A stretch of 64,000 bases of DNA from Thioalkalivibrio sp. AKL19 (GTDB lineage: Bacteria > Pseudomonadota > Gammaproteobacteria > Ectothiorhodospirales > Ectothiorhodospiraceae). Every line of letters begins with the position of its first letter. The first letter of the stretch is position 1. The DNA is taken from NCBI RefSeq assembly GCF_000420165.1, contig NZ_ATUK01000012.1:1-64000 (forward strand), written 5' to 3'. The translations under genes were made by a program, and so were the position numbers. The notes beneath the pieces are model-generated. The model was not told the DNA's origin. It searched no databases and saw only the letters and a program-made list of their open reading frames with translations. Below are positions 16,469-24,266 of the stretch, piece by piece.

Positions 16469-17506
16469 TCAGGCCAGTCCAGGCGCCTGCGCCGGTACCG
16501 GACGTCCCACGCCGCGCAGCAGGCGTCCCAGGATATCGGTCCCGCTCAGGATGCGCCGCTGGTCATCGGTCCACAGCAGGATCACGTCGTCGCCGACCAC
16601 GGTGTCGCCGCTGCTCGCCGGTCGCACCTTGAAATACGGCACCAGCCCGCCGAGGCGCCGGGCGCCGTCGCGCACCACCAGCGGGTGATGGCAATGATGG
16701 TGGGGATCAAAGCGTTCTGGCGCAAACAGGGCCTCGCGGGTGAACTCCGCGACCCGGATCACGGTGCGCGGCTCGCCCTCGGGATCGGTGATCACCATCC
16801 AGCCACGTCCCGGCCGATTGAGTCGACGCAGGAACGGATCGTCGGTGCGGGGCTCGATCGCCGGAAACACCGGAAGACTGTCCGCGAATTCGAGCGTGAT
16901 CACGCTGTCCGGGTCCAGTGCCTCGCCCTCGTGCTGCACCAGGATGTCATCCAGCTCGAGGAAATTGCGCGCGCCGCGCCCCTCCACACGCGTGATCTCG
17001 CTGCCGTGCGCCTGCATGTGCAAATCGAGCAGATGGTGCAGGTCCCGTTCGGGAAAGAAGCGAATCTCCTCGCCTCCCAGCCAGCGATCCAGAACCCAGG
17101 CAGTGGGCCGCGCCACCGGATACATCAGGACCTGATAGAAGCGCAGCAACGGATACAGCGTCCCGGCCACCTTGAGGGCGTGCCGGGAAAAATAGGACTG
17201 CGGCAGGATCTCGGCAAAGATCGTGATCACCACGGTGGAAAACAGGAATGCCGCCACGCCGCCCATCGCCGAACCCGACAGCAACGCCAGCAGGACATTG
17301 ACGCCGACATTGCCCCACAGGATGGTCACCAGGGCGAAGTTGGCATCGCCGCGCAGGGCCAGCAGCCGCTCCGCGCGCGCGTCCCCCTTCTGCGCCTCGA
17401 CCTCCAGCTCCAGCTTGCTGCGCGAGAACAGGCCCAGATTCAGTCCGGACAGAATGGCGGACTGGGACAGGCAGACGAGGATACCCAGCCAGGTCAGGAG
17501 GCTCAT
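16469..17506 (-). CDS. DUF21 (CNNM-like) membrane protein
   Basis: A 345-residue protein with a DUF21/CNNM transmembrane domain (about residues 1-170, three or four helices, with SGLNLGLFSRSKLELE and AEILPQSYFSRHALKVAG). It is followed by a cytoplasmic region (about 190-345) occupying the place of the CBS pair in CorC/HlyC-type proteins, though clear CBS motifs are hard to see. Family members are linked to divalent cation, especially Mg2+, export. A histidine-rich FDPHHHCHHP segment near residue 275 could bind metal. AAGGAA lies 6 nt before the ATG. It is divergent from the host-attachment-family gene. Confidence 0.75.
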   Translation of the reverse strand: MSLLTWLGILVCLSQSAILSGLNLGLFSRSKLELEVEAQKGDARAERLLALRGDANFALVTILWGNVGVNVLLALLSGSAMGGVAAFLFSTVVITIFAEILPQSYFSRHALKVAGTLYPLLRFYQVLMYPVARPTAWVLDRWLGGEEIRFFPERDLHHLLDLHMQAHGSEITRVEGRGARNFLELDDILVQHEGEALDPDSVITLEFADSLPVFPAIEPRTDDPFLRRLNRPGRGWMVITDPEGEPRTVIRVAEFTREALFAPERFDPHHHCHHPLVVRDGARRLGGLVPYFKVRPASSGDTVVGDDVILLWTDDQRRILSGTDILGRLLRGVGRPVPAQAPGLA

Positions 17507-17729
17507 GGCAGCTTTTCCTTGGCATTCAGAGGCATTCAGGGTACCGCGCGAGGTGGTGCGTGCGCGTCCGCACGGAACGCCCGATCCATTGCACGGGACC
17601 CCTCCCGGGACACCGCAAAGCATCTACACTTGGAAACGGGGCCGGCGCCTGCCGGGCCAACCCCGCAGCGGTCCCCGCGGCCCGGAAACGGGCCGGACGG
17701 GACCCCGTCTACGCTACAGGAGGATCTGC

Positions 17730-18179
17730 ATGGATACTGTCTGGATCGTTGTCGCCGATGCCGCGCGCGCCCGCATCTTTTCCTGCGAGGGCCGCGCCTG
17801 CCAGGGGATGCACGAGAGCGAGACGCTCTCGCACAGCGAGTCCCGCGCCCACAATCAGGACCTTGTCTCGGACCGCCCCGGGCGCAGCTGGAGCAGTGCC
17901 AGCGGGGACGCCCGCCACGCCATGCAGGACAGCACCGATCCCGCCGCCAACGAGCGCAACCGCTTTGCCCGCCAGGTGGCGGAGCGGCTCAGGGCCGCCT
18001 ACCACGACGGCACTTTCAAGAAGCTGGTGATCGTCGCCGCACCCTCGTTCCTGGGCGCCCTGCGCGACATGCTGGACCCCACCGTCGCCCAGAGTGTCAC
18101 CGCCGAGGTGGCCAAGAACGTGACCAAGTCCACCGACGCCAGCACCCTGCGCAAGCACCTGCCCGACTTCCTCTACTAG
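17730..18179 (+). CDS. Host attachment family protein (PF10116)
   Basis: A 149-residue soluble protein beginning WIVVADAARARIFSCEG and ending in the conserved VTAEVAKNVTK and LRKHLP. This is the pattern of the 'protein required for attachment to host cells' family. That name comes from a plant-associated bacterium; in free-living species the role is unknown, and the fold resembles the eRF1/Pelota RNA-binding module. AGGAGG lies 6 nt before the ATG. A strong GC hairpin at 18190-18212 follows, so it is probably monocistronic. Confidence 0.82.
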   Translation: MDTVWIVVADAARARIFSCEGRACQGMHESETLSHSESRAHNQDLVSDRPGRSWSSASGDARHAMQDSTDPAANERNRFARQVAERLRAAYHDGTFKKLVIVAAPSFLGALRDMLDPTVAQSVTAEVAKNVTKSTDASTLRKHLPDFLY

Positions 18180-18189
18180 CGGGCCCACC

Positions 18190-18212
18190 CCGGCCCCGCC
18201 CTGCGGGGCCGG
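18190..18212 (+). terminator. GC-rich hairpin after the host-attachment-family gene
   Basis: CCGGCCCCGC and GCGGGGCCGG form a 10-bp perfect stem with a CCT loop. No run of T follows, so it may stabilise the mRNA end rather than terminate on its own. It also faces the 3' end of the convergent histidine phosphatase. Confidence 0.45.
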
Positions 18213-18259
18213 TTCGCCCGGTCCGGCCGCGGACGGCCCACGTCTTCGCGGCATCCCGG

Positions 18260-18859
18260 TCAGGGGCCTGCCAGAGCGTCCGGCTGCAGCGTCCCCAGCA
18301 GGCGCGCCCCGTCGGCGTGCGGCTCGAACACCGCCATCTCCGCCTCCTCGATCTCCACCTCGGCGGCATGGCGCAGGTTCAGGTCGTGTCCGACCATGAC
18401 GGTGTTCTTCCGTGGATCCTCGGGTGGGGTGTTCAGGAGGCGCCGCAGGCCCTCGATCAGATCCTCGCGCCGTTCGTCCTCCTGAATGATGGGAAGATTG
18501 TAGAGTTCGGTCCGGATCTCGTACCGGCCGAAGCCGTAGTGCGCGGTCTCCCAGTTGCGGCAGAACTCGCTGGTCAGCACCTCCTCCACCGGGATCGCGT
18601 GCTGTTCGAAGCCCTTGCCCACCTGCCGCGCCTGCTCGCGCCCGCGCGTACTCAGGTTGCGCTGCCCTTCGCAGTCATCCATGTCCGACAGGTCGTAGTC
18701 GTCATGCGAGCGATCCGTCGCCGCGTGCCGCCAGTAGACCACCAGCCCGCCCGCCTGCAGGCGCTCGATCAGTGCCTCCGGCGCAAGTGTGTCGGCGATC
18801 GCCGTGGTGAACCCGCCCAGCAACAGCACCAGCATCCCGATCGCGATGGTGTCTCGCAT
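18260..18859 (-). CDS. Periplasmic histidine phosphatase superfamily protein (copy 2)
   Basis: A 199-residue protein with a signal peptide (cleavage after AIADT, about residue 24). The N-terminal catalytic motif is WRHAATD instead of the usual RHG, the second arginine lies in EFCRNWETA, and the second histidine is in VMVGHDLNLRHA. These fit the phosphoglycerate-mutase-like fold acting on phosphate esters in the periplasm. It is the downstream member of a tandem pair with the gene at 18913, sharing most of its motifs. The 53-nt gap suggests a common transcript. The substrate is unknown. Confidence 0.78.
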   Translation of the reverse strand: MRDTIAIGMLVLLLGGFTTAIADTLAPEALIERLQAGGLVVYWRHAATDRSHDDYDLSDMDDCEGQRNLSTRGREQARQVGKGFEQHAIPVEEVLTSEFCRNWETAHYGFGRYEIRTELYNLPIIQEDERREDLIEGLRRLLNTPPEDPRKNTVMVGHDLNLRHAAEVEIEEAEMAVFEPHADGARLLGTLQPDALAGP

Positions 18860-18912
18860 CCCGCCCTCCTCGTGATTTCCGTCCCTTGCGTACGCAGACG
18901 ATCCGCCGGCGG

Positions 18913-19509
18913 TCAGTCGAAATCCTCGGGGCTGAGGATGCCGAGTACCCGGGGCTCGCCACCGCCCGGCTCGAACACCGCGATCTCGCCCTCGTCGATG
19001 CGCACCCGTGCCGCGCGTTGCAGATTGATATTGTGGCCCACGATGACCACGTTCTTTTGCGCATCCTTCGGTGGCGTCACGAGATAGTCCTGCAGGGCGC
19101 TCACCAGGGCCTGCTGACGCTGCCGATCGCGTACCGGTGGCACGTTGAACAGGTCGTCCCGGATCTCGAAGGAATCCTCGCCGAAGGCGATCCGGGCGGT
19201 GTCGATATTGCGGCAGAACGGCGAGCTCAGGATGCGTTCCACCGGAATCGCGTGGCGTTCGAGGCCCTCGCCTACCCGGCGAGCCTGCTCGCGTCCAAGA
19301 TCATCGAGATTCCTCTGCATCTCGCAGCGGCTCATGTCAGTGAGATCCCGGTCACGGCGGCTGTGATCCGTGGCCGCGTGGCGCCAGTAGATCACCAGCC
19401 CGCCGGCCTGCATGCGCTCGATCAGGGCGTCGGGTTCGAGGGTGTCGGCACTTGCCGCAGAGGGCAGAAACAGCAGGATCAGCAAGAGCCACAAGGCGGA
19501 CCGGACCAT
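18913..19509 (-). CDS. Periplasmic histidine phosphatase superfamily protein (copy 1)
   Basis: A 198-residue protein with a signal peptide ending SAASA (about residue 21). It carries YWRHAATDHS, SPFCRN and VIVGHNINLQRAA in the same spacing as the neighbour at 18260-18859, to which it is clearly a tandem duplicate. Both have ADTLxPxALIERxQAGGLVxYWRHAATD at the mature N-terminus, so the divergence lies mainly in the middle and C-terminus. The predicted activity is phosphate ester hydrolysis through a phosphohistidine. No partner gene indicates the pathway. Confidence 0.78.
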   Translation of the reverse strand: MVRSALWLLLILLFLPSAASADTLEPDALIERMQAGGLVIYWRHAATDHSRRDRDLTDMSRCEMQRNLDDLGREQARRVGEGLERHAIPVERILSSPFCRNIDTARIAFGEDSFEIRDDLFNVPPVRDRQRQQALVSALQDYLVTPPKDAQKNVVIVGHNINLQRAARVRIDEGEIAVFEPGGGEPRVLGILSPEDFD

Positions 19510-19672
19510 CGGGATCTCCTCGACGAATAGGCATTCTATGGGTTAACTGACCACGGCTGGGCGGAACCAGTTCGGTGCACCCGCCCGCGGCGCTCACCGG
19601 TGCAGTGCGTTGACGCCCCCCGACCCCAGCCCTAGTATGCCGTCACTGCCTTGCCCGGAAACCCGCGCCCCC

Positions 19673-20497
19673 ATGACCTACTGTGTCGCCATTGACCTGG
19701 ACGACGGCCTCGTCTTCGCCTCCGACTCCCGCACCAATGCGGGCGTCGACCAGGTCAGCACCTACAGCAAGATGCACACCTTCGAGATCGAGGGTCAGCG
19801 GGTCTTCGTGGTCCTCGCCGCGGGCAACCTGGCCACCACGCAGTCGGTGGTGCAGCAGCTCAAGCGCGACATGGAGGAAGGCGCGGAGGAAAGCCTGTCA
19901 ACGGTGGAGCGCATGTCGGATGCCGCCGAATACCTCGGGCGGCTCAACCGCGAGGAAGCGGAAAAGCACTCCGAGGCCCTGTCCCGATCCGGCATCAAGG
20001 CCGAGGCCACGCTGATCATCGGGGGCCAGATCGGCGACGACGCCCCGGCGATCTTCCTCGTCTACCCCCAGGGCAACTACATCACCACCTCGCAGCAGAC
20101 GCGCTTCTTGCAGATCGGCGAGAGCAAATACGGCAAGCCGATCCTGGATCGCATCATCGAACCGGCCACCCCGCTGGGGGATGCCGCCCGCTGTGCCCTG
20201 GTCTCCATCGACTCGACCATCCGCTCGAACCTGACCGTGGGGCCCCCGATCGAGGTGATGGTTTACGAGCGCGGCACCCTGACCTTCGATCACTACCTGT
20301 GCCTGGAAACCGACGACGCCTACCTGCGTTCGCTCACTCAGGCCTGGGATATGAACATCAAGAAGGCCTTCACCGACCTGCCGCGCTTCGACTGGGAGTC
20401 CGCCCACGCACGCAAGCAGCGCGGGACCCGCGTCAGCCGTGAGTCGGGCAAGACGGCGGGCACCTCCTCGAGCAAACCGAAAAAATCCCGCCGCTGA
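19673..20497 (+). CDS. Anbu-type proteasome-like peptidase
   Basis: A 274-residue member of the Ntn-hydrolase proteasome superfamily. It starts MTYCVAIDLDDGLVFASDSR, where removal of Met would expose Thr as the N-terminal nucleophile. The body has the AGNLATTQ and FLQIGESKYGKPILDR segments typical of Anbu, an HslV relative that forms open helical rings. An upstream in-frame ATG would bury the Thr, so it was rejected. The last 35 residues are basic and low-complexity. The gene is convergent with the alpha-E and ATP-grasp genes, its usual genomic partners, instead of being in line with them. Its peptidase substrate is unknown. Confidence 0.85.
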   Translation: MTYCVAIDLDDGLVFASDSRTNAGVDQVSTYSKMHTFEIEGQRVFVVLAAGNLATTQSVVQQLKRDMEEGAEESLSTVERMSDAAEYLGRLNREEAEKHSEALSRSGIKAEATLIIGGQIGDDAPAIFLVYPQGNYITTSQQTRFLQIGESKYGKPILDRIIEPATPLGDAARCALVSIDSTIRSNLTVGPPIEVMVYERGTLTFDHYLCLETDDAYLRSLTQAWDMNIKKAFTDLPRFDWESAHARKQRGTRVSRESGKTAGTSSSKPKKSRR

Positions 20498-20515
20498 CCC
20501 CCGGTCGGCCGCGGA

Positions 20516-21475
20516 CTACGCCACCTGGGTCTGCACCTGCGCCGGCGCAGCCAGGAACCAGGTCTCGGCGTTCGCGCCGTGAATGTCCGCGATATCGCGC
20601 TGCAGCACGTCGATGAAGGCGTGCAGGCCATCCTCCTTGATGAGTTCGTCCACCTGCGCGCTGGAGGCATGGCGGCGCGCCTGGATCACCAGCCGCAGCG
20701 GCAGTTCGTTGTTCGGCAGCTTCTCCAGCGCGTCCTGTACCTGGGTCAGGGCGTGGGTGACCGAGCGCGGGAAGGCCTTGTCCTGCAACAGGTAGCGCAC
20801 CACGTCCACCCCATTGATGCGCCGCTTCACGTGCTGACGATACATCTGGAAGCCGCTCTCCGAGCGCAGGATGCTGGTCCACAGAAGCCCCTCGTACGGC
20901 TCCGGATCCTCGCCGTCCTTCTTCAGGTGCCGCAGCGCCCCAACGTCGATCTGGCGCGTCCCCATGTCGGCCCGCTCCAGGTTGCGCCCCAGGCGGATGA
21001 AGTCGTAGGCCGCGTCGTGGCTCATGGTCCCGGCCAGCAGCCCGGTGAGGGTCTGGCAGCGCTGGATCACCTCGGACAGGAACTCGAAACGCCCACGCTT
21101 GCCAATGCCCTGGTCGATGTGGTCACGCGCGAACAGGTACAGTTCGTTCATCACCTCCCAGGCCTCGGACGGCACGAGGTCGCGCGTGGTGCGCACGTTC
21201 TCGCGGGCCGCACGCAGCGAATTCAGCACGGAGCTCGGGTTGTCCGCGTCGGCCAGCAGGAACTTCACGCAATTGCGTTCATCGTCGCGCTGGTAGTGGT
21301 TGTCGAACGACACCTCGTTGCCGGTCACCTCGACCAGCCCCTTCCACGACAGCTGGACGGACTTCGGCATGTCCAGGGCCAGCAGGTTGAAGGCCATGAC
21401 CATGCGCGCGGTGTTCTCGGCACGTTCGACATAGCGCGCCATCCAGTAGACGCGTTCAGCGACTCTCGAGAGCAT
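20516..21475 (-). CDS. Alpha-E domain protein (DUF403)
   Basis: A 319-residue largely helical protein starting LSRVAERVYWMARYVERAEN, the hallmark of the alpha-E family. Members always sit beside a circularly permuted ATP-grasp protein and often beside Anbu and a transglutaminase-like peptidase. They are suspected to act in making or breaking a peptide tag. The start codon follows the ATP-grasp stop by 1 nt, so the two are translated together. The 3' end faces the Anbu gene across 18 bp. No catalytic residues are known. Confidence 0.88.
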   Translation of the reverse strand: MLSRVAERVYWMARYVERAENTARMVMAFNLLALDMPKSVQLSWKGLVEVTGNEVSFDNHYQRDDERNCVKFLLADADNPSSVLNSLRAARENVRTTRDLVPSEAWEVMNELYLFARDHIDQGIGKRGRFEFLSEVIQRCQTLTGLLAGTMSHDAAYDFIRLGRNLERADMGTRQIDVGALRHLKKDGEDPEPYEGLLWTSILRSESGFQMYRQHVKRRINGVDVVRYLLQDKAFPRSVTHALTQVQDALEKLPNNELPLRLVIQARRHASSAQVDELIKEDGLHAFIDVLQRDIADIHGANAETWFLAAPAQVQTQVA

Positions 21476-21476
21476 C

Positions 21477-22925
21477 TCAGTTCTCCTCGTCCACGATCCA
21501 GGTGTCCTTGCTGCCCCCGCCCTGCGACGAGTTCACCACCAGCGACCCCTTGCGCATGGCGACGCGCGTCAGCCCGCCGGCGGTCACGTCAGTGCGTACC
21601 CCCTGCAGGATGAAGGGACGCAGGTCCAGGTGACGCGGCTCGATCTCGTCACCGCACAGGGTCGGTGCCACGGAAAGATCCAGCGTTGGCTGGGCAATGT
21701 AGTTGCGCGGGTCCTTCTTGATCAGCTGCGCAAACTCTGCCCGCTGCTTCTTGGTGGCATGCGGGCCGACCAGCATCCCGTAGCCGCCGGACTCGTTGGC
21801 CGGCTTCACCACCAGCTCGTCGAGATGGTCCAGCACGTAGGCGCGATCCTTCTCGTTCACGCACAGATAGGTCGGCACGTTGGGGATGATCGGTTCCTGG
21901 TCCAGGTAGTAGCGGATGATGTCCGGCACGTAGGCATACATCACCTTGTCGTCCGCCACGCCGGCGCCGGGGGCGTTGGCCAGCCCGACGTTGCCCTGGC
22001 GCCAGGCCCGCATCAGGCCGGGCACGCCCAGCATCGAGTCGGGATTGAAGACCTCCGGATCGAGGAACTCGTCGTCGATGCGGCGATAGATGACGTCGAC
22101 GCGTTCCAGCCCGTCAATGGTGCGCATGTAGACACAGTCGTCGTCGCCGACCACCAGGTCCGCGCCCTCCACCAGCTCCGCGCCCATGCGCTGCGCGAGG
22201 AAGGAGTGCTCGAAGTACGCGGAGTTGTAGATGCCGGGCGTCAGCACCGCGATCTCCGGGTAGTCCTGCGGCCGCGGCGAGATCGACGCCAGCATGTCGA
22301 ACAGCTGGGTGGGGTATTCGTCCACCGGCAGGATGCTGGAGCTCTCGAACATCTCCGGGAACACGCGCTTGGTAACCTGCCGATTCTCCAGCATGTAAGA
22401 GACCCCGGAGGGCACGCGCAGGTTGTCCTCCAGGACATAGAACTGCCCCGATCCGTCACGCACCAGATCGCTGCCGCAGATATGCGCCCAGACGCCCTGC
22501 GGCGGCTTGATCCCGATGCACTGCTCGCGGAAATTCTTAGACTGGTTGAGGACGTAGCGCGGGATCACCTTGTCCTGGAAGATCCGCTGCTCGTTGTAGA
22601 TATCGTCGATGAACAGGTTCAGCGCGTTCAGCCGCTGCTCCAGCCCGGCCGAGACCTGATCCCACTCCTTGCGCGCGATGACCCGGGGGATGATGTCGAA
22701 CGGCCAGGCGCGGTCGATGTTCTCGCCCTCGGTGTAGACCGTGAAGCTGATGCCCATCTCGAGGATCGCGCTGTCCGCCGACTGCTTGCGGCTGTGAATC
22801 TCGCCCTCGTCCAGCGAGGCGAGGTATTCGGCCAGCGCCTTGCCCGGGCCACGGGGCTTGCCGGGCTTTTCGATCAGTTCGTCATAGAACGGGGCGGGGT
22901 CGTAGCGCTTCCAGTCGATGGCCAT
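21477..22925 (-). CDS. Circularly permuted ATP-grasp protein (DUF404/DUF407)
   Basis: A 482-residue protein beginning with the conserved region YDPAPFYDELIEKPGKPRGPG and containing FREQCIGIKPPQGVWAHI, ENRQVTKRVFPEMF and VVKPANESGGYGMLVGP, as in the predicted ATP-grasp ligases of the Anbu/alpha-E system. These enzymes probably use ATP to join an amino acid or peptide to an acceptor carboxylate. It is the first gene of a two-gene minus-strand operon with the alpha-E gene. A transglutaminase-like peptidase, normally the fourth member, is not encoded in this window. Confidence 0.88.
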   Translation of the reverse strand: MAIDWKRYDPAPFYDELIEKPGKPRGPGKALAEYLASLDEGEIHSRKQSADSAILEMGISFTVYTEGENIDRAWPFDIIPRVIARKEWDQVSAGLEQRLNALNLFIDDIYNEQRIFQDKVIPRYVLNQSKNFREQCIGIKPPQGVWAHICGSDLVRDGSGQFYVLEDNLRVPSGVSYMLENRQVTKRVFPEMFESSSILPVDEYPTQLFDMLASISPRPQDYPEIAVLTPGIYNSAYFEHSFLAQRMGAELVEGADLVVGDDDCVYMRTIDGLERVDVIYRRIDDEFLDPEVFNPDSMLGVPGLMRAWRQGNVGLANAPGAGVADDKVMYAYVPDIIRYYLDQEPIIPNVPTYLCVNEKDRAYVLDHLDELVVKPANESGGYGMLVGPHATKKQRAEFAQLIKKDPRNYIAQPTLDLSVAPTLCGDEIEPRHLDLRPFILQGVRTDVTAGGLTRVAMRKGSLVVNSSQGGGSKDTWIVDEEN

Positions 22926-23062
22926 TCGTCGGGGTCCTCTGACGCGGTGGGCGGGGTTCCTCTACAGTAACGCCTTTTCGTGACAGCAGGCGCAACCGTC
23001 ATGCAAACGCGGATCAGCGTCTCGCTCAGGTCTTCGTCCGCCACGCCCCAACCGAGGTTCCC

Positions 23063-23341
23063 ATGTCCGACCTACTCGAACAACGGCTGATCGAACTGTT
23101 CCAGCACCCGCAGATCCAGGGCTGCAACTGGCAACCGCGCCTGTTCTGGCGCCCGACGGCGGACGGTTCGGCCTTTGGCGAGTTGCGGGTGGATGGCCGC
23201 GAACTCGAGGTCTTTTTCGCGACCATCATCGGCGAGGCCTCGACCGAGCAGGCAGCCCTGGACCAGGAGCACGACGGCAGGGGCCGCTTCATCGCGGCCA
23301 ATGCGCGACGCCACGAACTGCCGCTGTTCACGCGCCGCTGA
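23063..23341 (+). CDS. Small conserved-looking protein of unknown function
   Basis: A 92-residue acidic protein, MSDLLEQRLIELFQHPQIQG at its start and PLFTRR at its end, with no signal peptide, membrane segment or cysteine pair. The codon usage is as GC-rich at third positions as the neighbours and a short GAGG lies before the ATG, so it is probably real. I do not recognise the family. It is divergent from the ATP-grasp gene across 137 bp. Confidence 0.5.
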   Translation: MSDLLEQRLIELFQHPQIQGCNWQPRLFWRPTADGSAFGELRVDGRELEVFFATIIGEASTEQAALDQEHDGRGRFIAANARRHELPLFTRR

Positions 23342-23512
23342 CTGCCGGCGCGCCTACTCCAGGCACCGTCATCACGACGCCCCGTCAGGGGCCATGGCAC
23401 AAAAGCGCGAAGCGCATTGAACGACCGCAGTTCGGCCCGAAGGGCAAGCGCAGGGAGGACCCTTCTGACGGAGCCCCGGCATTTGCCCGCCTCCGGCGTC
23501 GGGGCGCTCCAT

Positions 23513-23550
23513 GGAGATCGCCACGGCGCTGCGCGCCTCGCGATGACGGT
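23513..23550. repeat. REP-like repeat, partial copy
   Basis: GGAGATCGCCACGGCGCTGC and the following CGCCTCGCGATGACGGT match the right half of the repeat at 63809-63846 almost base for base. The surrounding 240-bp spacer (23342-23581) has no gene. Confidence 0.6.
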
Positions 23551-23581
23551 GCTCCTGGCGGAGCCCTGCGAGGAACTGCGT

Positions 23582-24199
23582 TCAGGCCGGCTTGCGGAAC
23601 TCGACTTGCTTCCAGTAACCGAAAAGACTGGCCGGGGCGACCATGCAGGGTTCCTGCCCGGTTACCCGCACGAAGTCCTCGTATTCCATGTCCGGGCGAA
23701 AGCCCACGGCCTTGGAGAGCGGCCGCAGGCACCGCTCGAAGCCCCGGAGCAGCCATTGCTGCGAGGCGAAGTGATTGACCACTAGCAGGCGCCCGCCCGG
23801 ACGGCAGACCCGCCACATCTCGGCGAACAGCGCCTCGGGGTCGGGGACAACGGTCGCCACGTACATCGCCACCACCGCGTCGAAGCTGTTGTCGGCGAAA
23901 CCGAGTTGCTCCGCGTCCATCTCGCACAGCCCCGATACGGCGGGCAGACCGCCATTCAGGCGGCCGCGCGCGACCTCCAGCATCTCCCGGGAGACGTCGA
24001 TACCCACGACCTCGCAGTCGTCGGGGTAGTCCGGCAGCGAGATGCCGGTACCCACGCCAACCTCCAGGATTCTCTTGCCGGAAAGCGGCGCCAGGGTTTC
24101 CTGCGCACTCGCGCGCCCGGTCGCGAACACCCGCCCGAACGTCGCGTCGTAATGGCGGGCGTAGCGGCGATAACTCTTGCGAATACTGACGAGATCCAT
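23582..24199 (-). CDS. SAM-dependent methyltransferase (PmtA-like)
   Basis: A 205-residue class I methyltransferase. Motif I reads LEVGVGTGISLPDYP (about residues 44-58), the acidic end of strand 2 is VVGIDVSREML, and motif II is FDAVVAMYVATVVPDP. The layout with SYRRYARHYDATFG at the start resembles phosphatidylethanolamine N-methyltransferases of the PmtA type and related ubiquinone/phospholipid methyltransferases. The product could thus be phosphatidylcholine precursors, but the substrate is not determined by sequence alone. The start at 24199 was preferred over a longer one because it begins where family similarity begins. Confidence 0.72.
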   Translation of the reverse strand: MDLVSIRKSYRRYARHYDATFGRVFATGRASAQETLAPLSGKRILEVGVGTGISLPDYPDDCEVVGIDVSREMLEVARGRLNGGLPAVSGLCEMDAEQLGFADNSFDAVVAMYVATVVPDPEALFAEMWRVCRPGGRLLVVNHFASQQWLLRGFERCLRPLSKAVGFRPDMEYEDFVRVTGQEPCMVAPASLFGYWKQVEFRKPA

Positions 24200-24226
24200 G
24201 CCGAAGCGTCCCGAATCTGAATAGCC

Positions 24227-24247
24227 GGGCACCGGACTCCGGTGCCC
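24227..24247 (-). terminator. Hairpin after pnp
   Basis: GGGCACCGG and CCGGTGCCC form a 9-bp perfect stem with a 3-nt loop 20 nt beyond the pnp stop. No T run follows, so it may serve as the 3' stabilising stem of the long rimP-pnp transcript. Confidence 0.45.
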
Positions 24248-24266
24248 CTGAACGAACCGCGTCCGA

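Noticed and set aside
17641-17700. Possible promoter or riboswitch ahead of the host-attachment gene
   Set aside because: Sequence is uniformly GC-rich with no hexamers or conserved RNA motif that I can recognise.
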